Assembly (NCBI RefSeq): GCF_900110775.1
Contig: NZ_FOEP01000009.1
Coordinates: 62,001-126,000, forward strand
Source: Thalassovita taeanensis
GTDB lineage: Bacteria; Pseudomonadota; Alphaproteobacteria; Rhodobacterales; Rhodobacteraceae
Direction of reading: 5' to 3'
Length of the DNA: 64,000 bases
Shown here: one piece after another, positions 44,790 through 53,716 of the stretch
Layout of the letters: each line of letters begins with the position of its first letter
How positions within the stretch are numbered: the stretch's first letter is position 1
Made by a program: the position numbers and the translations under genes
The notes under the pieces: generated by a model
The model's database searches: none
The model's input: the letters and a program-made list of their open reading frames with translations, nothing else
Told to the model about the DNA's origin: nothing

Positions 44790-46898
44790 ATGGGCGCATT
44801 CAGAACATCCGACCAAGCCCGCAGAAGAGCCGGAACCGTCGGGCTTACGCTCTGCGCGCTGATTCCAAGCGCGGCGGTGCCGCAGTCTTTGCCGCAGTTC
44901 GGATTGTATGGCACCCCGAGCCTGATCGACATGCCGACGGCAGAAATGGCCCCTGATGCGACCCTGTCCACAACGCTGTCACACTTTGCCGGAACGACGC
45001 GCACGACGCTGACTTTCCAGCTTCTGCCGCGTCTGACAGGCAGCTTTCGCTACTCTGCGATTCAGGACCTAGCGGTACCTGGGTACACCAAAAGCAGCTA
45101 CTACGACCGCAGCTTCGACCTCCGGTATCAGATCCTGACCGAGACGGGCAACAGACCCGCTGTGGCGATCGGCCTGCAAGACTTCATCGGCACGGGGCTG
45201 TATGGCGGCGAGTATATCGTAGCCAGCAAAGCGATCCTGCCCAAGTTGCGGCTGACCGGCGGCCTGGGCTGGGGACGGCTGGGCAGCTATGGCTCGTTCG
45301 GGTCCACCGGGACGCGCCCGACCGAGCTGATCGGTCAAGGCGGCGTTCCGACCTATGACCGCTGGTTTCGGGGCGATGTTGCCGCCTTTGGTGGCCTGAC
45401 CTGGACCCCAACCAAGCAACTGGCAGTGAAGCTGGAATATTCTTCGGACGCTTATACCGAAGAGGTCGCAAGCGGTATTATTGATCGCAAATCGCCGTGG
45501 AACTTCGGCATTGATTATACGCTGCGCAACGGCACACAACTGTCGCTGTATTCGCTCTATGGTTCGGAGGTCGGGGCGCAGATCACATTCCATACCAACC
45601 CCAAAATCGCTAGCGTTCCCGGCGGGAATGAGAGTGCGCCGCTGCCAGTGGCCCGGCGCAGCGCCGCGGATCTTCGCGATCTGGGGTGGCAAACCGATGA
45701 TATTGCCGTGCAGAACCTGCACACCCGGATGAAAGACGCGCTGAAGGGCGAAGACCTGATTTATGAAGGCATGACCCTGACCGCAACCACGGCCACGCTT
45801 CGCCTGCGCAACCGGCGGTATGGCGAAGAGCCGCAGGCGCTTGGGCGTGCGGCGCGAGCGATGACCCGTATCCTGCCGGGATCGATCGAGACCTTCACCA
45901 TTGTGCCGATTGTCAACGGTATGGCCATGTCCGCAGTAAGCTTTAGCCGCAGCGATCTGGAAAACCTTGAAAATTCTGCCGCATCAGAGCTGCTGGCCCG
46001 GACTGAGGTGCGCGACGCCTACGGCCTAGCCCCCAAGGCCGAACAAGGGCTTTATCCGGCGCTGAACTGGTCGTTCAGCCCCTATCTGGCGCTCAGCGTG
46101 TTTGACCCCGACAATCCCGTGCGCGCCGATTTCGGCATGCGCCTTCAGGCCGACTATAATCTGGCGCCGAACTGGGTTCTGTCCGGTGCAATTGCCAAGA
46201 AGCTGACCGGCAACCTCGACAGTGTGATCCGCCCGATCCCATCGTCGCTGCCGCGTGTTCGGACGGACTATGCCCAATACAGCAAAGAGGGCGACCCCGC
46301 GATCGAGCACCTTACGCTCAGCGCATTCGGTCGACCGGGGCAGAACCTGTATAGCCGCCTGACCGTGGGCTATCTGGAAAGCATGTACGCCGGTGTCTCT
46401 GGCGAGATCCTTTGGAAGCCAGTCGATAGCCGCCTAGCTTTGGGCGCCGAGCTGAACTATGTCAAACAGCGTGATTTCGATCAGCAGTTTGGTCTGCGCG
46501 ATTACGACACATTCACCGGGCATGTCTCGGCCTACTACGATATGGGTTATGGCTTCCACGGCCAGTTGGATGTGGGCCGCTATCTTGCAGGGGACGTCGG
46601 TGCCACCATGACGCTGGACCGCGAATTCTCCAACGGGTGGCGCGTCGGGGCCTATGCGACGTTTACCAACGTTGAATTCGATGATTTTGGCGAAGGTTCC
46701 TTTGACAAGGGCATCCGCGTCACCATCCCGATCGGGTGGGCCATTGGATCAGCGTCACGCAAGTCAAATACAGTTAATATCCAGTCTCTTACACGAGATG
46801 GCGGTGCGCGGGTGAACGTGCGGGACCGCTTGTACGAGCGGGTGCGCGACTATCACAGCCCAGAGTTGGCAAAAGAATGGGGACGCGTGTGGCGATGA
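44790..46898 (+). CDS. yjbH: YjbH-family outer-membrane protein for exopolysaccharide
   Basis: 702 residues from ATG 44790, giving a signal peptide that ends near VPQS; an upstream start at 44709 would bury it. Long runs of beta-strand with aromatic residues fit the YjbH/GfcD barrel, with the N-terminal PSLIDMPTAEMAPD and C-terminal VRDYHSPELAKEWGRVWR typical of the family. It is thought to act in export of an exopolysaccharide. It overlaps yjbF by ATGA. The gene starts far from any clear ribosome site. Confidence 0.85.
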   Translation: MGAFRTSDQARRRAGTVGLTLCALIPSAAVPQSLPQFGLYGTPSLIDMPTAEMAPDATLSTTLSHFAGTTRTTLTFQLLPRLTGSFRYSAIQDLAVPGYTKSSYYDRSFDLRYQILTETGNRPAVAIGLQDFIGTGLYGGEYIVASKAILPKLRLTGGLGWGRLGSYGSFGSTGTRPTELIGQGGVPTYDRWFRGDVAAFGGLTWTPTKQLAVKLEYSSDAYTEEVASGIIDRKSPWNFGIDYTLRNGTQLSLYSLYGSEVGAQITFHTNPKIASVPGGNESAPLPVARRSAADLRDLGWQTDDIAVQNLHTRMKDALKGEDLIYEGMTLTATTATLRLRNRRYGEEPQALGRAARAMTRILPGSIETFTIVPIVNGMAMSAVSFSRSDLENLENSAASELLARTEVRDAYGLAPKAEQGLYPALNWSFSPYLALSVFDPDNPVRADFGMRLQADYNLAPNWVLSGAIAKKLTGNLDSVIRPIPSSLPRVRTDYAQYSKEGDPAIEHLTLSAFGRPGQNLYSRLTVGYLESMYAGVSGEILWKPVDSRLALGAELNYVKQRDFDQQFGLRDYDTFTGHVSAYYDMGYGFHGQLDVGRYLAGDVGATMTLDREFSNGWRVGAYATFTNVEFDDFGEGSFDKGIRVTIPIGWAIGSASRKSNTVNIQSLTRDGGARVNVRDRLYERVRDYHSPELAKEWGRVWR

Positions 46899-47575
46899 AA
46901 CTGACCTCTTTGCTCAAGCTGCCGATCTGCGTCGTCGCGATGGGTCTTGTGCTGGCTGGGTGCGGAAACGACACTGGCAGTGCGGACATGAAAAAGGTTT
47001 TTCTGTCGACGCTGCCTGATTTCTCGGGGAAAAACAAAAAGGCGCCGCCCAGCGTTCAGACCAATGTCGGAACTGTGCTCAAGTCCACCCCCAAGCCGCT
47101 GGCTCTGGTTGAACTGGGAGAGCACAAAAGTGCCGCCTTTGTCGTTGAGATTGAGCGGAATGGCCCTTACCGGACTTTTGCAACCGCCCAACGTCAGTCG
47201 ATCGTGATGCGGCAGGGTGTTGTGACTGCGACGCGGGGGTTGGGGAACGATCTGATGTCCTCGTCCGTATCCGGGTCGCTGAACCTGATCACGCAGCGCC
47301 GGGCCGGGGCGGCCCAGCGGGTCATGCGGTATCTGGATGGCGAGAACATCACCCGCGAACTGGTCTTTGATTGCAAGGTCAGCGTCGGGGGCTCTGAAGG
47401 CTACAGTGCCGGGGAAATCCACGCGCAGACACGGATCGTCACCGAAGCCTGCACCTCTCCTGTCCGGTCGTTCACCAACCGGTATCTTGTCAGCAATGCA
47501 GGTATGGTTCTGAGTTCGACACAGTGGCTCAGCCCGATTGGCGGCTCCGCTCAGATCAGCATACTGCGCAACTAA
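46895..47575 (+). CDS. yjbF: YjbF-family exopolysaccharide lipoprotein
   Basis: 226 residues from ATG 46895. The lipobox is LAGC near residue 23, so it is a lipoprotein. The C-terminal region (VRSFTNRYLVSNAGMVLSSTQW) resembles YjbF/GfcB, the partner of YjbH. The pair acts in the outer membrane in exopolysaccharide export. It ends shortly before a terminator. Confidence 0.85.
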   Translation: MKLTSLLKLPICVVAMGLVLAGCGNDTGSADMKKVFLSTLPDFSGKNKKAPPSVQTNVGTVLKSTPKPLALVELGEHKSAAFVVEIERNGPYRTFATAQRQSIVMRQGVVTATRGLGNDLMSSSVSGSLNLITQRRAGAAQRVMRYLDGENITRELVFDCKVSVGGSEGYSAGEIHAQTRIVTEACTSPVRSFTNRYLVSNAGMVLSSTQWLSPIGGSAQISILRN

Positions 47576-47603
47576 CACGCTGTTTATATTGAGAAAGTTA
47601 AAC

Positions 47604-47632
47604 GCGCCCTCCATATCTTGGGGGGCGCTTTC
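47604..47632 (+). terminator. Terminator after yjbF
   Basis: GCGCCCTCC (47604-47612) pairs with GGGGGGCGC (47620-47628), with one G-T pair and a 7-base loop, followed by TTTCCGTTT. It lies 28 bases after the yjbF stop. Confidence 0.78.
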
Positions 47633-47680
47633 CGTTTCCAGAACAGTCTCCGGCGACCGCTTGTCTTCGCCGTGAAGGCG

Positions 47681-47715
47681 CAACAGAAAAGGCGCGACCA
47701 AAATGATCGCGCCTT
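47681..47715 (-). terminator. Terminator after the YjbE-like gene (minus strand)
   Basis: AAGGCGCGA (47689-47697) and TCGCGCCTT (47707-47715) form a perfect 9-bp stem. On the minus strand the stem is followed by TTCTGTTG. It ends the transcript from the small secreted protein gene and faces the yjbF terminator. Confidence 0.78.
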
Positions 47716-47752
47716 CCGAATTCGTCGCTAAGATCCCGTAACGGGGAAGGTC

Positions 47753-47941
47753 TTAGGAATCGCCGCTTGCTGCAATAGCGATGACGGCAACGGCTGCAAC
47801 GCCGAGGCCGAGGCCTGCGCCACCGGTCAGCAGACCCTGTGTCGAAACGAAGGGATCGTCCGAAACTTTGGTGTCAGCAACGGCAGGAACAGCGGATGCA
47901 AGTGCCAGAACGGCGGCTGCGGCGAGCGAAAACTTTTTCAT
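47753..47941 (-). CDS. Small exported YjbE-like protein
   Basis: 62 residues from ATG 47941 with GGAGAG upstream. A signal peptide (MKKFSLAAAAVLALASAVPA) is followed by a short stretch ending in a Gly/Ala-rich hydrophobic segment (GAGLGLGVAAVAVIAIAA). Size and character resemble YjbE of the enteric yjbEFGH operon, but the composition is too simple for certainty. It converges on yjbF rather than preceding it. Confidence 0.65.
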   Translation of the reverse strand: MKKFSLAAAAVLALASAVPAVADTKVSDDPFVSTQGLLTGGAGLGLGVAAVAVIAIAASGDS

Positions 47942-48152
47942 AATGTCTCTCCAGGTTCTAGAATCAAATGACTCGGGGCGTTCCGCGTCTGTTTTCTTCT
48001 CGCATATGCGCCGATGAATTAAAACCGCAACCAAAGCCCGACCCGCGGAAATGCTCAATTTTCCGCCGAAATGTCCGCAAACTGCTCCAAAAAAGCAACA
48101 TATGCGCGGATTCTCGGCTTATTATTGATCAGTTCACAGCTTGCGAACAGCC

Positions 48153-49250
48153 TTAGGTGTTGAATAAAAAGTGCATTACATCGCCATCTTTGACGATATA
48201 AGTTTTCCCTTCAGAGCGCATCTTGCCCGCCTCTTTCGCCCCGGCTTCGCCGCCGAATGCCACGAAATCGTCAAAGGCGATGGTTTCGGCCCGGATGAAA
48301 CCGCGCTCGAAATCGCCGTGAATGACGCCTGCGGCCTGCGGGGCCGAGGTGCCTTGACGAATGGTCCAGGCGCGGGCCTCTTTCGGGCCGACGGTGAAGT
48401 AGGTTTCCAAATGCAGCAGCTCGTATCCGGCGCGGATCAGCCGGTCCAGACCGGCCTCGTCCAGCCCCATTTCGGTCAGGAACATCTCGGCCTCGTCGGC
48501 GTCGAGCTGCGAAATTTCTTCCTCGATCTGGGCGGAAATGATCACGTGGGAGTTGCCCTGCGCGGCGGCCATTTCGGCCACTTTTGCTGAATGCGCATTA
48601 CCGCCTGCGGCCTCAGCCTCGCCAACGTTACAGACATATAGCACCGGCTTTGTCGTCAGAAGTTGCAGCATTTTCCATGCCTTAACGTCATCCTCATCGA
48701 CCTTGACGACGCGCGCGGGCTGGCCTTGTTCCAGCACGGCCAGGGCCTCGCGCAGCAGGCGGTCCTGCTGCTGAGCCTCTTTGTCGTTGCCCTTGATCTT
48801 GCGCTGAAGACCCTGAAGCCGCTTTTCGATGCTTTCGATGTCAGCCAGCATCAGCTCGGTTTCAATGGTGTCGGCATCCTCGACCGGGTCAACGCGGCCT
48901 TCGACATGGGTCACGTCGCCATCGTCAAAGCAGCGCAGCACGTGCGCGATGGCATCGCATTCGCGGATATTGGCAAGGAACTGGTTGCCCAGACCTTCGC
49001 CCTTGGACGCGCCTTTGACCAGACCCGCGATATCGACAAACGTCATCCGGGTGGGGATGATCTGTTTCGAGCCTGCGATGGCCGCCAGCTTATCCAGCCG
49101 GGCATCGGGCACAGCCACCTCGCCCACGTTGGGTTCGATCGTACAGAAGGGAAAGTTGGCGGCCTGTGCGGCGGCGGTTTTGGTCAGCGCGTTGAACAGC
49201 GTGGACTTGCCCACGTTCGGCAGCCCGACAATACCCATTTTAAAGCCCAT
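48153..49250 (-). CDS. ychF: Redox-regulated ATPase/GTPase YchF
   Basis: 365 residues from ATG 49250, with GGAGG at good spacing; a GTG one codon upstream is the alternative. The G1 motif GLPNVGKST is at 9-17, G3 is [10 protein letters not shown], and the C-terminal TGS domain ([14 protein letters not shown]) and GDVMHFLFN end are typical of YchF/OLA1. It binds ribosomes and hydrolyses ATP. It is normally constitutive. Confidence 0.96.
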   Translation of the reverse strand: MGFKMGIVGLPNVGKSTLFNALTKTAAAQAANFPFCTIEPNVGEVAVPDARLDKLAAIAGSKQIIPTRMTFVDIAGLVKGASKGEGLGNQFLANIRECDAIAHVLRCFDDGDVTHVEGRVDPVEDADTIETELMLADIESIEKRLQGLQRKIKGNDKEAQQQDRLLREALAVLEQGQPARVVKVDEDDVKAWKMLQLLTTKPVLYVCNVGEAEAAGGNAHSAKVAEMAAAQGNSHVIISAQIEEEISQLDADEAEMFLTEMGLDEAGLDRLIRAGYELLHLETYFTVGPKEARAWTIRQGTSAPQAAGVIHGDFERGFIRAETIAFDDFVAFGGEAGAKEAGKMRSEGKTYIVKDGDVMHFLFNT

Positions 49251-49561
49251 CACCGGCCTCCTTTATCCATCGCGCTGCTCTTAATGCGGGGGGCGGCGCA
49301 TAGCAAGGGCGGCGGCGTTAACCCTGCTGCCAAAGGCGCAAAGCAGGGTATGAAATATGTGCACCCCCTGTGCACCGGGCGTGCACCGGACAAATGCCAC
49401 GACGCGGCGCGGCAAACGTTTCCCCGGCGCGCGGCAGGGCAACAGTTTTGAAGGGTTTTGCGGCGTGGGCCGACGGAAAGCGCAAGCAACGATACCGGTG
49501 AGGATTGAGTTCCCCGGCCTTTTGCGGCACATCAGGATGACTGACAATAAAGGACGACCCG
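49251..49561. other. Region between ychF and trpA with no gene
   Basis: About 310 bases of divergent promoter. Short open frames on both strands lack family features. It contains the TGCA array at 49357-49387 and further GC-rich sequence. The trpA ribosome site AAAGGACG lies at its end. Confidence 0.6.
49357..49387. repeat. Phased GTGCACC array, 11-bp period
   Basis: GTGCACC occurs at 49359, 49370 and 49381. Written as units it is ATGTGCA (49357), CTGTGCA (49368) and GCGTGCA (49379). These match the ATGTGCA, GTGTGCA, GCGTGCA units of the buf array at the same 11-base period. GTGCAC is self-complementary. Confidence 0.8.
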
Positions 49562-50353
49562 ATGACTCGTATCGACGCCAAATTTGCCGCCCTGAACGCT
49601 GAGGGCCGGAAAGCCTTTGTGGCCTATGTGATGGCGGGCGACCCGGATTATGCGACTTCGCTGGACGTTCTGAAGGGATTGCCGGGCGCGGGCGTGGATA
49701 TCATCGAAATGGGCCTGCCGTTCACCGACCCGATGGCGGATGGTCCGACCATTCAGCTGGCCGGACAGCGGGCGCTTGAGGCTGGGCAAACCCTGCAAAA
49801 GACGCTGGATATGGCGACAGAGTTTCGCAAGACCGACAACATCACGCCGATCGTGATGATGGGATATTACAACCCGATCTATAATCGCGGCGTCGAGAAG
49901 TTTCTGGTCGATGCCAAGGCCGCGGGAATTGACGGCTTGATCGTCGTTGACCTGCCCCCCGAAGAAGATGAAGAGCTGTGCATCCCCGCGCAGAAGGCGG
50001 GGTTGAACTTTATCCGACTGGCGACACCGACAACCGATGACAAGCGCCTGCCGAAGGTGCTGCAGAACACCAGCGGCTTTGTCTACTATGTCTCGATCAC
50101 CGGGATCACCGGGTCGGCTGCGGCCGAGGCGGGCGATGTGGCACCGGAAGTGGCGCGGATCAAGGCCAAGACCGATCTGCCGGTGATTGTGGGCTTCGGC
50201 ATCCGCACGCCCGACGCCGCGCAAAGCATCGCCAGCGTCGCGGATGGCTGCGTGGTCGGCTCGGCCATTGTCGACGAGATTGCCGCAGGCAAGCCCGTGG
50301 CCGAGGTCCTGGCCTTTGTCAAAGGTCTGGCCGACGGGGCACATCGGACCTAA
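49562..50353 (+). CDS. trpA: Tryptophan synthase alpha subunit
   Basis: 263 residues. The catalytic acids are Glu49 (DIIEMGLPF) and Asp60 (TDPMADGP). The phosphate-binding segment [12 protein letters not shown] and loop GITG are present. It cleaves indole-3-glycerol phosphate and passes indole to TrpB. It stands alone here, on the opposite strand from trpF and trpB 7 kb away. AAAGGACG precedes it. Confidence 0.97.
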   Translation: MTRIDAKFAALNAEGRKAFVAYVMAGDPDYATSLDVLKGLPGAGVDIIEMGLPFTDPMADGPTIQLAGQRALEAGQTLQKTLDMATEFRKTDNITPIVMMGYYNPIYNRGVEKFLVDAKAAGIDGLIVVDLPPEEDEELCIPAQKAGLNFIRLATPTTDDKRLPKVLQNTSGFVYYVSITGITGSAAAEAGDVAPEVARIKAKTDLPVIVGFGIRTPDAAQSIASVADGCVVGSAIVDEIAAGKPVAEVLAFVKGLADGAHRT

Positions 50354-50420
50354 GATGCCCAAAGCTTCAAACACCGCGTCCCCCCCCCAAAAAAAAACGA
50401 CCCGCATGTGAGTATTTGGA

Positions 50421-50558
50421 TCAGAAAGAAACCAAGGGAAGCTTCTTTCTGACCCATCCACTCTGGGGGAGGCGCCCGGAACGGGCGGCGGGGGCAACGC
50501 CCCCACACTGCCCGAAGGGCTGATCCTGCGCGCCGCAGGCGCACCGATGGATCAGCCC
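50421..50558. repeat. Nested inverted repeats between trpA and the ZIP gene
   Basis: TCAGAAAGAA/TTCTTTCTGA (50421-50430, 50443-50452) make a perfect 10-bp stem. GGGCTGATCC/GGATCAGCCC (50517-50526, 50549-50558) enclose a second TGCGC/GCGCA pair. A GGGGGC/GCCCCC pair also lies near 50490-50503. Runs of C and A at 50382-50397 adjoin. The block resembles a REP-like intergenic element between convergent genes. Confidence 0.65.
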
Positions 50559-50571
50559 GGTTTAGCCCCGA

Positions 50572-51363
50572 TCACCCAAGCGTCACATCCAGGACCATCA
50601 TCAGGATCAGACCGAAGATCAGGCCCGCCGTGGCGCGGTTCTGGTGGCCGTTGCGGTGGGTTTCGGGCAGGATCTCGTGGCTGATGATATAGAGCATGGC
50701 GCCGGCGGCGAAGGTCAGGCCCCATGGCAGAGCGACCTCGGAAATTGCGACGGTCGCGGCGCCGAGCAGGCCGCCGATCGGCTCAACCAGCCCGGTCAGC
50801 ATGGCCACGAAGAAGGATTTCCAGCGGCCATAGCCCTGCCCGGCCAGAGCGGCCGCAACCGCCAGCCCTTCGGGGATGTCCTGAAGCGAGATCCCGGTCA
50901 TGACCGACAGGCCGTTGGATTGATCACCGCCGCCGAAGGCCACGCCGATGGACAGGCCCTCAGGGAAGTTGTGGATGGTGATGGCCAGCACGAACAACCA
51001 GATCCGCGCCATGTGGACATTGGCGGCACCGCCTTCGGGGCCGGTCTGGAAATGCTCGTGCGGAACACGCGCGTTGAGGAAGGCGACAAAACCCGCGCCC
51101 AGGGCGATCCCTGCCCCGGCGATCAGCGCCGCGATGACCAGAGAGCCATAGATGGTTTCGGCCACGGCAATCCCAGGCAGGATCAGCGAGAAGTAGGAGG
51201 CCGAGAGCATCACCCCGGCGGCAAAGCCAAGCATGGTGTCGGTGGTGCGTTGGCTGGCCTGTTTGCCGATCAGCACTGGAATGGCGCCGACTGTGGTGGC
51301 CAGGGCCGCGATCATGCCACCGAGGAAGCCCATCATCACCGGGCTCATGTCGACAAAGCTCAT
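50572..51363 (-). CDS. zupT: ZIP-family metal transporter (ZupT-like)
   Basis: 263 residues from ATG 51363 (MSFVDMSPVM); a longer frame upstream is not family-like. Eight membrane segments are visible. The metal-binding TM4 and TM5 motifs are ITIHNFPEGLSIG and SLQDIPEGLAVA, with a His-Glu in SHEILPE. ZIP proteins import zinc and other divalent metals. The promoter is shared with lldD in a 256-base divergent region. Confidence 0.9.
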   Translation of the reverse strand: MSFVDMSPVMMGFLGGMIAALATTVGAIPVLIGKQASQRTTDTMLGFAAGVMLSASYFSLILPGIAVAETIYGSLVIAALIAGAGIALGAGFVAFLNARVPHEHFQTGPEGGAANVHMARIWLFVLAITIHNFPEGLSIGVAFGGGDQSNGLSVMTGISLQDIPEGLAVAAALAGQGYGRWKSFFVAMLTGLVEPIGGLLGAATVAISEVALPWGLTFAAGAMLYIISHEILPETHRNGHQNRATAGLIFGLILMMVLDVTLG

Positions 51364-51619
51364 GCGGCACCTGCCTTTGTTACGATGGGGGTATTCTGAA
51401 AACGGGTCATATCTACGGCCTCGGGTTGCGCCCGGAGTTGGGGCATTTGGATCTGTATAGGCCAGCATAGATGTTTTTGCAAATCATTCGCAATCTAAGA
51501 ATGCGAAATCTTGCGAGGGGCGGCGTCGCGGGTGGGGTGGCGGCATTTACAGAAATTCATTGCGTCGATTTGCGTGCATTGGTAACAAAACCTAACCAAT
51601 CTCCGCCAAAGGCCATATC

Positions 51620-52783
51620 ATGCCCGTAATCACCTGTATTGATGATCTTAAACGCATCTATGAGCGCCGCGTGCCGCGGATGTTTTACGACTATGCGGAG
51701 AGTGGCAGCTGGACCGAGCAGACGTTTCGCGAGAACACCAGTGATTTCGACCAGATCCGGCTGCGCCAGCGGGTGGCGGTGGATATGTCGGGCCGGTCGA
51801 CCAAGACGCAGATGATCGGCGAGGACGTCGCGATGCCGGTGGCCTTGGCACCGGTGGGGCTGACGGGGATGCAAAGCGCGGACGGCGAGATCAAGGCCGC
51901 GCGGGCAGCCGAGAAGTTTGGCGTGCCCTTCACCCTGTCGACCATGTCAATCTGTTCGATCGAGGATGTGGCCGAGAACACCGAACGTCCGTTCTGGTTT
52001 CAGCTCTATACGATGAAGGACGAGGATTACGTCAACCGACTGATCGAGCGGGCGCGGGCGGCGAAATGTTCGGCGCTGGTGATCACGCTGGACCTGCAAA
52101 TCCTTGGGCAGCGACACAAGGACCTGAAGAACGGCCTGTCGGCCCCGCCCAAGCTGACGCCAAAAACCTTGGCCAATCTGGCGACCAAGTGGGGCTGGGG
52201 GCTGGAGATGCTGGGCACCAAGCGGCGCAGCTTTGGCAATATCGTCGGCCACGTGAAGGGGATCACCGATCCGTCAAGCTTGATGGCGTGGACCGGAGAG
52301 CAGTTTGACCCGACCCTGGACTGGGGCAAGATTGCCAAGATCAAGGAAAAATGGGGCGGCAAGGTGATCCTGAAGGGGATTCTGGACGCCGAGGATGCGA
52401 AGATGGCGCTGAAAGTGGGGGCGGACGCGATTGTGGTCAGCAACCATGGCGGGCGGCAATTGGATGGGGCGATCAGTTCGATCCGCGCCCTGCCCGCGAT
52501 TCTGGACGCGGTGGGCGATCAGATCGAGGTGCATCTGGACAGCGGGATCCGGTCCGGTCAGGACATTCTGAAAGCGGTTGCGATGGGGGCCAAGGGCACA
52601 TTCATCGGGCGGGCCTTTGTGTATGGTCTGGGCGCGATGGGGGAACGCGGTGTGACCACGGCGCTGGAGATTTTACACAAGGAAATGGACACCTCGATGG
52701 CGCTGTGCGGACGGCGGACGATTGACGAGCTGGGGCGTGATGTTCTGCTGATCCCGGAAGGGTTTGAAGGGCGCTGGCAGTAA
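51620..52783 (+). CDS. lldD: FMN-dependent L-lactate dehydrogenase (LldD type)
   Basis: 387 residues. The alpha-hydroxyacid oxidase fold has the catalytic base His276 and Arg279 in SNHGGRQLDG, Lys252 in KVILKG, and FMN-binding ALAPVGLTGM and DSGIRSGQDI. Tyr in FQLYTMKD belongs to the substrate site. It oxidises L-lactate or a related 2-hydroxyacid and passes electrons to the respiratory chain. Divergent from the ZIP gene. Confidence 0.93.
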   Translation: MPVITCIDDLKRIYERRVPRMFYDYAESGSWTEQTFRENTSDFDQIRLRQRVAVDMSGRSTKTQMIGEDVAMPVALAPVGLTGMQSADGEIKAARAAEKFGVPFTLSTMSICSIEDVAENTERPFWFQLYTMKDEDYVNRLIERARAAKCSALVITLDLQILGQRHKDLKNGLSAPPKLTPKTLANLATKWGWGLEMLGTKRRSFGNIVGHVKGITDPSSLMAWTGEQFDPTLDWGKIAKIKEKWGGKVILKGILDAEDAKMALKVGADAIVVSNHGGRQLDGAISSIRALPAILDAVGDQIEVHLDSGIRSGQDILKAVAMGAKGTFIGRAFVYGLGAMGERGVTTALEILHKEMDTSMALCGRRTIDELGRDVLLIPEGFEGRWQ

Positions 52784-52797
52784 GCGAGCGCGGGTGC

Positions 52798-52817
52798 GGG
52801 GCCTCGTCTGAGGCCTC
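52798..52817 (+). repeat. Hairpin after lldD
   Basis: GGGGCCTC (52798-52805) pairs with GAGGCCTC (52810-52817), one G-T pair and a GTCT loop. GC-rich CGGCGGGGATATTTTGG follows. The surrounding sequence resembles intergenic motifs I have seen near other roseobacter genes, but only one copy is in this window. Confidence 0.5.
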
Positions 52818-52922
52818 CGGCGGGGATATTTTGGAAATGCGCATGCGCGCGGATCTGACGCCGTGGGGTTTTGACAATGGCGCGGGCGGGCGTCACTGTG
52901 GCCGAAACTTTCGAGGTGCGTG

Positions 52923-53579
52923 ATGCTGGTTTTTGCCGATGCCAATCTGGTTCTGTTTGCGGTGCCCAAGACCGGGACCACCGCCTTGCATCTGGCGCTG
53001 CGGTCGAAGGCGGATATTGTTTTTTCCGGCAAAGCCGCGCTGAAACACATGACTGTGCGCAAATATGACCGGCATTTTGCCCCCTATCTGAAAGAGGCGC
53101 ACGGGCTGGAGCCCGAGCGGGCGGCGGTGATCCGGCATCCGGTGGAGCAGTTGAAGAGCTGGTATCGGTATCGGTTGCGCCCCTCGGCGCGGGGCAAGCA
53201 GAGCGCGCTTGTGGGGATGAGCTTCGATGACTTCGTGGCGGCTGTGATTGCGGATCGCTCGCCGGAATTTGCCAAGGTCGGCAGCCAGTTGACCTTTGTC
53301 AGCTCGGGCAATGGGGCGCTGCGGGTGGAGCATCTGTTTGCCTATGAGCGACCCGTGGTGTTCCGGCAGTTCCTGGAGGCGCGGCTGGGGCGCGAGGTGG
53401 TGACCAAACCGAAAAATGTCTCGCCTCCGGCCGACGCGGTGTTGAGCCCGGCCATGGAGGCGCAGCTGCGCGCGGCGCGGGCTGGCGAGTTTGCGCTGTA
53501 TGAACGGATCATCGCGGCGGGCGGGCATTTGCACAGCGCGCTGGAGGATGATGTGGCGAAGGTCGGGAAAACCGGCTGA
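52923..53579 (+). CDS. Sulfotransferase-like P-loop protein
   Basis: 218 residues from ATG 52923. The 5'-phosphosulfate-binding P-loop is PKTGTT near 15-20, and the second PAPS motif is near RHPVEQLKSWYRYR. The middle and C-terminal parts are helical. It may sulfate a carbohydrate, lipid or peptide. The gene lies alone between lldD and rplY, so its target is not indicated. Confidence 0.75.
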   Translation: MLVFADANLVLFAVPKTGTTALHLALRSKADIVFSGKAALKHMTVRKYDRHFAPYLKEAHGLEPERAAVIRHPVEQLKSWYRYRLRPSARGKQSALVGMSFDDFVAAVIADRSPEFAKVGSQLTFVSSGNGALRVEHLFAYERPVVFRQFLEARLGREVVTKPKNVSPPADAVLSPAMEAQLRAARAGEFALYERIIAAGGHLHSALEDDVAKVGKTG

Positions 53580-53667
53580 AGGCCTTATTTTATGGCCGCA
53601 GACAGTTGAAAAAGCCGCTGATGGGCCTTTTCAAATGGGTGAGGGTCGTCTATACGCGCGACTTCAC

Positions 53668-53696
53668 GCGGGTATACAGCCTTGGAGGATACCCGC
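53668..53696 (+). promoter_or_regulatory. Hairpin in the rplY leader
   Basis: GCGGGTAT (53668-53675) and ATACCCGC (53689-53696) form a perfect 8-bp stem whose 13-base loop contains TTGGAGG, a Shine-Dalgarno-like sequence. It lies 20 bases before the rplY start. It could be part of a ribosomal-protein autoregulation leader; this is an inference. Confidence 0.45.
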
Positions 53697-53716
53697 CCTA
53701 ACTTTGGAGAATTATT

